Source of the DNA: JAAXVZ01 sp964392465
GTDB taxonomy: Archaea; Nanobdellota; Nanobdellia; Woesearchaeales; GW2011-AR15
Direction of reading: 5' to 3'
Length of the DNA stretch: 6,746 nt
NCBI GenBank assembly: GCA_964392465.1
Contig: CAYMPC010000051.1
Span: 1-6,746 of the forward strand
Shown here in pieces: positions 5,199-6,746 of this stretch (position 1 is its first letter; each line of letters opens with the position of its first letter). The translations under genes were made by a program, and so were the position numbers. Under the pieces are notes generated by a model that was not told where the DNA came from, searched no databases, and worked only from the letters and a program-made list of their open reading frames with translations.

Positions 5199-5212
5199 AA
5201 GAGAGTAGTCTC
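5152..5212 (+). repeat. Inverted repeat with T-rich loop (12-bp stem)
   Basis: GAGACTGCTCTC (5152-5163) pairs with GAGAGTAGTCTC (5201-5212), eleven Watson-Crick pairs and one G-U. The 37-base loop contains the T tracts. The left arm is the same segment that pairs with 5112-5120, so the two folds exclude each other. Confidence 0.7.
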
Positions 5213-5272
5213 GGCGTTCAGAATTCTCACGAAGTAAAGACACCCACACCCGCACAACTTTTACAACAAAAC

Positions 5273-5279
5273 TTATATT
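5273..5279 (+). promoter_or_regulatory. TATA-like box of the methyltransferase operon
   Basis: TTATATT is centred about 27 nt before the ATG at 5303, again the leaderless spacing. No Shine-Dalgarno sequence precedes this ATG. The stretch 5213-5272, including the C-rich CACCCACACCCGCAC at 5241-5255, holds nothing else I can name. Confidence 0.55.
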
Positions 5280-5302
5280 CTAATCCATAACTCTTCTTTA
5301 TT

Positions 5303-5860
5303 ATGGTAAAAATAATAATTGAGCATTTAGACCCAAGATTATGGAAATGGTCCTTTCTAGAATATAAGCATGTATCAGATTTAATTGGAAAGAACAATTT
5401 AATTTTTACAAATGTAAAAACAGAATCATCTAAAAACAAATTATCTCCTTTTGGAAAAGTATACAAAGAGAAAATTGAAAAAATAAATCTTAAAAACGCA
5501 TGTGTTCTTGATCCGTATGCAAAAGAAACATTAACTCCAAAAGATAAATTTGACTATTTAATTATTGGTGGCATTCTAGGAAATTTTCCTCCTGAAAAAA
5601 GGACAAGAAAAGAGCTTACAAGCAAACTCGGATTACCAGCAAGAAACCTAGGAAAAAATCAAATGAGCACAAATACAGCAGCATATGTAGCCTGGAAAAT
5701 CATCCATGGAACACCTTTGCAAAAATTAAAATTCAAAAATAAATTAGTTATTAAAATTGGAAAATATGAAGAAGTTATCCTGCCTTACAAATACTTGATT
5801 GAAAATAATAAACTAGTTTTGCCAGAGGGATATATTGAGATGGCGAAGACACAAAGATGA
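5303..5860 (+). CDS. SPOUT-type methyltransferase, DUF431/Sfm1-like family
   Basis: The protein has 185 residues, a normal length for archaeal members. The N-terminus IIEHLDPRLWKWSFLEYKHV (5-24), then LIFTNV (33-38), CVLDPYAKETLTPKD (67-81), GGILGNFPP (89-97), KRTRKEL (99-105) and ARNLGKNQMSTNTAAYVA (113-130) together are the signature of the RNA_Me_trans/DUF431 family. GGILGNFPP and the following RT and LG-QM-T-TA segments build the trefoil knot that holds S-adenosylmethionine in SPOUT enzymes. The yeast member Sfm1 methylates an arginine of ribosomal protein Rps3; the family was first named as a possible RNA methyltransferase, and the archaeal substrate is not known to me. It is cytosolic. 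It is first in an operon, and its stop overlaps the next start by ATGA. Confidence 0.88.
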   Translation: MVKIIIEHLDPRLWKWSFLEYKHVSDLIGKNNLIFTNVKTESSKNKLSPFGKVYKEKIEKINLKNACVLDPYAKETLTPKDKFDYLIIGGILGNFPPEKRTRKELTSKLGLPARNLGKNQMSTNTAAYVAWKIIHGTPLQKLKFKNKLVIKIGKYEEVILPYKYLIENNKLVLPEGYIEMAKTQR

Positions 5861-6468
5861 CCTGGGAAAAAATATTTCACAAAGAAGGAAAAGTTTTCTA
5901 TAAAATAGATCCTAGACTTAAAAAAATAGAAAGAGTCTTTTTGAAAAATAATGTTAAGACAATTTTAGATTTAGGATGTGGTTCAGGAAGGCACACTGTG
6001 TTTCTAGCAAAAAAGTTTAAAGTAACAGGTATGGATTTAAGCAGGACAGGACTTAATTTAACAAAAAAAGAACTAACTAAAAAAAGATTAAAAGCTAAGC
6101 TTGTTTGTTCTTCATGCTATAAAAAATTCCCTTTCAAAGACAATTCCTTTGATGCTTTGGTATCAACGCAGGTTATTCAGCACAATACACATGATAAAGT
6201 TATTGGATGCATAAAAGAGATCCATAGAATATTAAAAAAAGATGGCCTATTATTTATTACAGTTCCTTACAGAAGAAATCAAAAAATAACAAGGAAAAAA
6301 ATGATAAGCAAACATGAATACGTTCCAATTGAAGGCAGAGAAAAAGGAATTGTTCATTTTATTTATAATAAAAAATTTCTTAAGGAGGATTTTCATCAGT
6401 TTAAAATATTAATTCTTGAGAAAGATATTGAAAAAGGACATTATGTTTTTCTTGGGATAAAGAGTTAG
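5857..6468 (+). CDS. Class I SAM-dependent methyltransferase
   Basis: The protein has 203 residues with a Rossmann methyltransferase fold. Motif I is LDLGCGSGRHT (37-47), the acidic residue after strand beta2 is D60 in VTGMDLS, FPFKDNSFDALVSTQVIQHN (91-110) is the motif after FPF typical of the Methyltransf_11/UbiE-like group, and LKKDGLLFITVPYR (126-139) closes the core. The region 150-170 (HEYVP, EGREKGIVHFIY) is the likely substrate lid. The core does not reveal the substrate, which could be a small molecule, RNA or protein. The start ATG overlaps the preceding stop (ATGA), so translation is probably coupled to the SPOUT gene and the two may serve one pathway. It ends at TAG 6466-6468, followed by 107 bp without a gene. 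Confidence 0.88.
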   Translation: MTWEKIFHKEGKVFYKIDPRLKKIERVFLKNNVKTILDLGCGSGRHTVFLAKKFKVTGMDLSRTGLNLTKKELTKKRLKAKLVCSSCYKKFPFKDNSFDALVSTQVIQHNTHDKVIGCIKEIHRILKKDGLLFITVPYRRNQKITRKKMISKHEYVPIEGREKGIVHFIYNKKFLKEDFHQFKILILEKDIEKGHYVFLGIKS

Positions 6469-6481
6469 AAGAAACATAATC

Positions 6482-6508
6482 CACTGGACATTTTTGCACT
6501 AGACATTT
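6482..6508 (+). repeat. Short direct repeat
   Basis: CACTGGACATTT (6482-6493) and CACTAGACATTT (6497-6508) differ at one base and are 15 nt apart, in the spacer after the methyltransferase gene and just before the TATA box of the next gene. They may be a two-site operator or a chance or insertion relic. Confidence 0.5.
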
Positions 6509-6517
6509 CTCTGTGAG

Positions 6518-6526
6518 ATATATAAA
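6518..6526 (+). promoter_or_regulatory. TATA box of the LAGLIDADG gene
   Basis: ATATATAAA lies about 54 nt before the ATG at 6576, predicting a start near 6547 and a leader of about 29 nt. This differs from the other genes here, whose TATA boxes sit 25-29 nt from the ATG. The upstream GTGAG may be part of a BRE. Confidence 0.65.
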
Positions 6527-6527
6527 C

Positions 6528-6572
6528 TAAATCACCAAAACAATTGTAACTGCCTTAATCAAAGGTGATTTA
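6528..6572 (+). promoter_or_regulatory. Inverted repeat covering the Shine-Dalgarno of the LAGLIDADG gene
   Basis: TAAATCACC (6528-6536) and GGTGATTTA (6564-6572) are perfectly complementary over 9 bp with a 27-base loop. GGTGAT (6564-6569), 6 nt before the ATG, matches the archaeal anti-Shine-Dalgarno and is the only clear ribosome site in the window. The 5' arm begins two bases after the TATA box, so it would be absent from mRNA started at this promoter and present in read-through mRNA from the upstream operon. Confidence 0.65.
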
Positions 6573-6575
6573 TTT

Positions 6576-6746
6576 ATGAAATTAGATATATCCCACATTG
6601 AATTCAGTAATTCTGATAAAAAGAGAAAGGTCGACTTACCAAAAGAATTAGATGAAAAACTTGCAGAAATTATAGGGATTATTATAGGGGATGGACATAT
6701 AGGTATCTATAATTATAAGAAAAAGAATAACTCACTTAAATATGAC
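6576..6746 (+). CDS. LAGLIDADG-type homing endonuclease, N-terminal part
   Basis: Fifty-seven codons are visible and open to the right edge. After a polar N-terminus comes VDLPKELDEKLAEIIGIIIG (residues 19-38) followed by DGHIG, which fits the first LAGLIDADG motif: a helix ending in GxxxGDG whose last Asp binds the catalytic metal. LPKEL-ELAE-IG-GDGH is the usual opening of free-standing LAGLIDADG proteins in archaea. The start ATG is supported by GGTGAT 6 nt upstream and by a TATA box further up. It is a probable mobile gene inserted after the methyltransferase operon. The second half, and hence whether it is intact, single- or double-motif, or part of another protein, cannot be seen. Confidence 0.75.
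   Translation, partial: MKLDISHIEFSNSDKKRKVDLPKELDEKLAEIIGIIIGDGHIGIYNYKKKNNSLKYD

Noticed and set aside
5085..5302. Box C/D or H/ACA guide RNA
   Set aside because: No convincing C (RUGAUGA), D (CUGA) or ACA boxes in the right arrangement on either strand.
5227..5466. Minus-strand frame opposite the SPOUT gene start
   Set aside because: It is antisense to conserved family motifs and to the TATA box of the operon.
6576..6746. Intein within a host protein
   Set aside because: The frame begins with its own ATG preceded by a Shine-Dalgarno and a TATA box, and no extein sequence precedes it in the window.

Overview
The window looks like genomic DNA of a DPANN-type archaeon, most likely Woesearchaeota/Pacearchaeota; this is inferred from protein style and signals, not from a marker gene. 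The evidence is AT-rich DNA, archaeal TATA boxes (TTTATAAA and relatives) 25-30 nt upstream of start codons, several apparently leaderless genes, a tRNA gene interrupted by an intron in the anticodon loop, a membrane-anchored protein beginning MKKSQTTLFFLFGIV (a leader style common in these genomes), and a small 'AIYGLGFIGA' membrane protein.

Layout. (1) Positions 1-2163, minus strand: a very large secreted protein. All 721 codons in the window are open and it runs off the left edge. It has a signal peptide, three MopE-type Asp/Cys motifs and a long array of thrombospondin type 3 (TSP3) calcium-binding repeats. (2) Divergent from it across 113 bp, 2277-4433 plus: a 718-residue membrane-anchored extracytoplasmic protein with a ZU5-like domain and a cysteine-rich C-terminal half. 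(3) Convergent with that, 4552-4761 minus: a 69-residue double-spanning membrane protein. (4) 4869-5053 minus: a tRNA-Cys(GCA) gene with a 46-nt intron in the anticodon loop and apparently a second insert of about 66 nt between the acceptor strand and the D arm. (5) 5085-5302: a structured noncoding stretch that may encode a small RNA read away from the tRNA. (6) 5303-6468 plus: a two-gene operon with a 4-nt overlap, encoding a SPOUT-type (DUF431/Sfm1-like) methyltransferase and a class I SAM methyltransferase. (7) 6576 to the right edge, plus: the start of a LAGLIDADG-type endonuclease gene.

How the parts fit. Genes 1 and 2 are both exported or anchored outside the membrane and share a divergent promoter region, so they may contribute to the cell surface or to contact with a host or partner cell; this is inference. 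The methyltransferase pair is an ordinary candidate for RNA or protein modification. The last gene is the probable selfish element. Its Shine-Dalgarno sequence is covered by a 9-bp inverted repeat whose 5' arm lies between the gene's own TATA box and its expected start site. Read-through mRNA would therefore hide the ribosome site while mRNA from its own promoter would expose it, as is known for the phage T4 endonuclease I-TevI.

The most interesting items are the doubly interrupted tRNA-Cys, the switchable ribosome site of the endonuclease, the structured noncoding region with mutually exclusive stems, and the 128-residue higher-order repeat of the TSP3 protein. An exact 55-nt copy of part of that repeat forms the left end of the window and may mark an assembly break.
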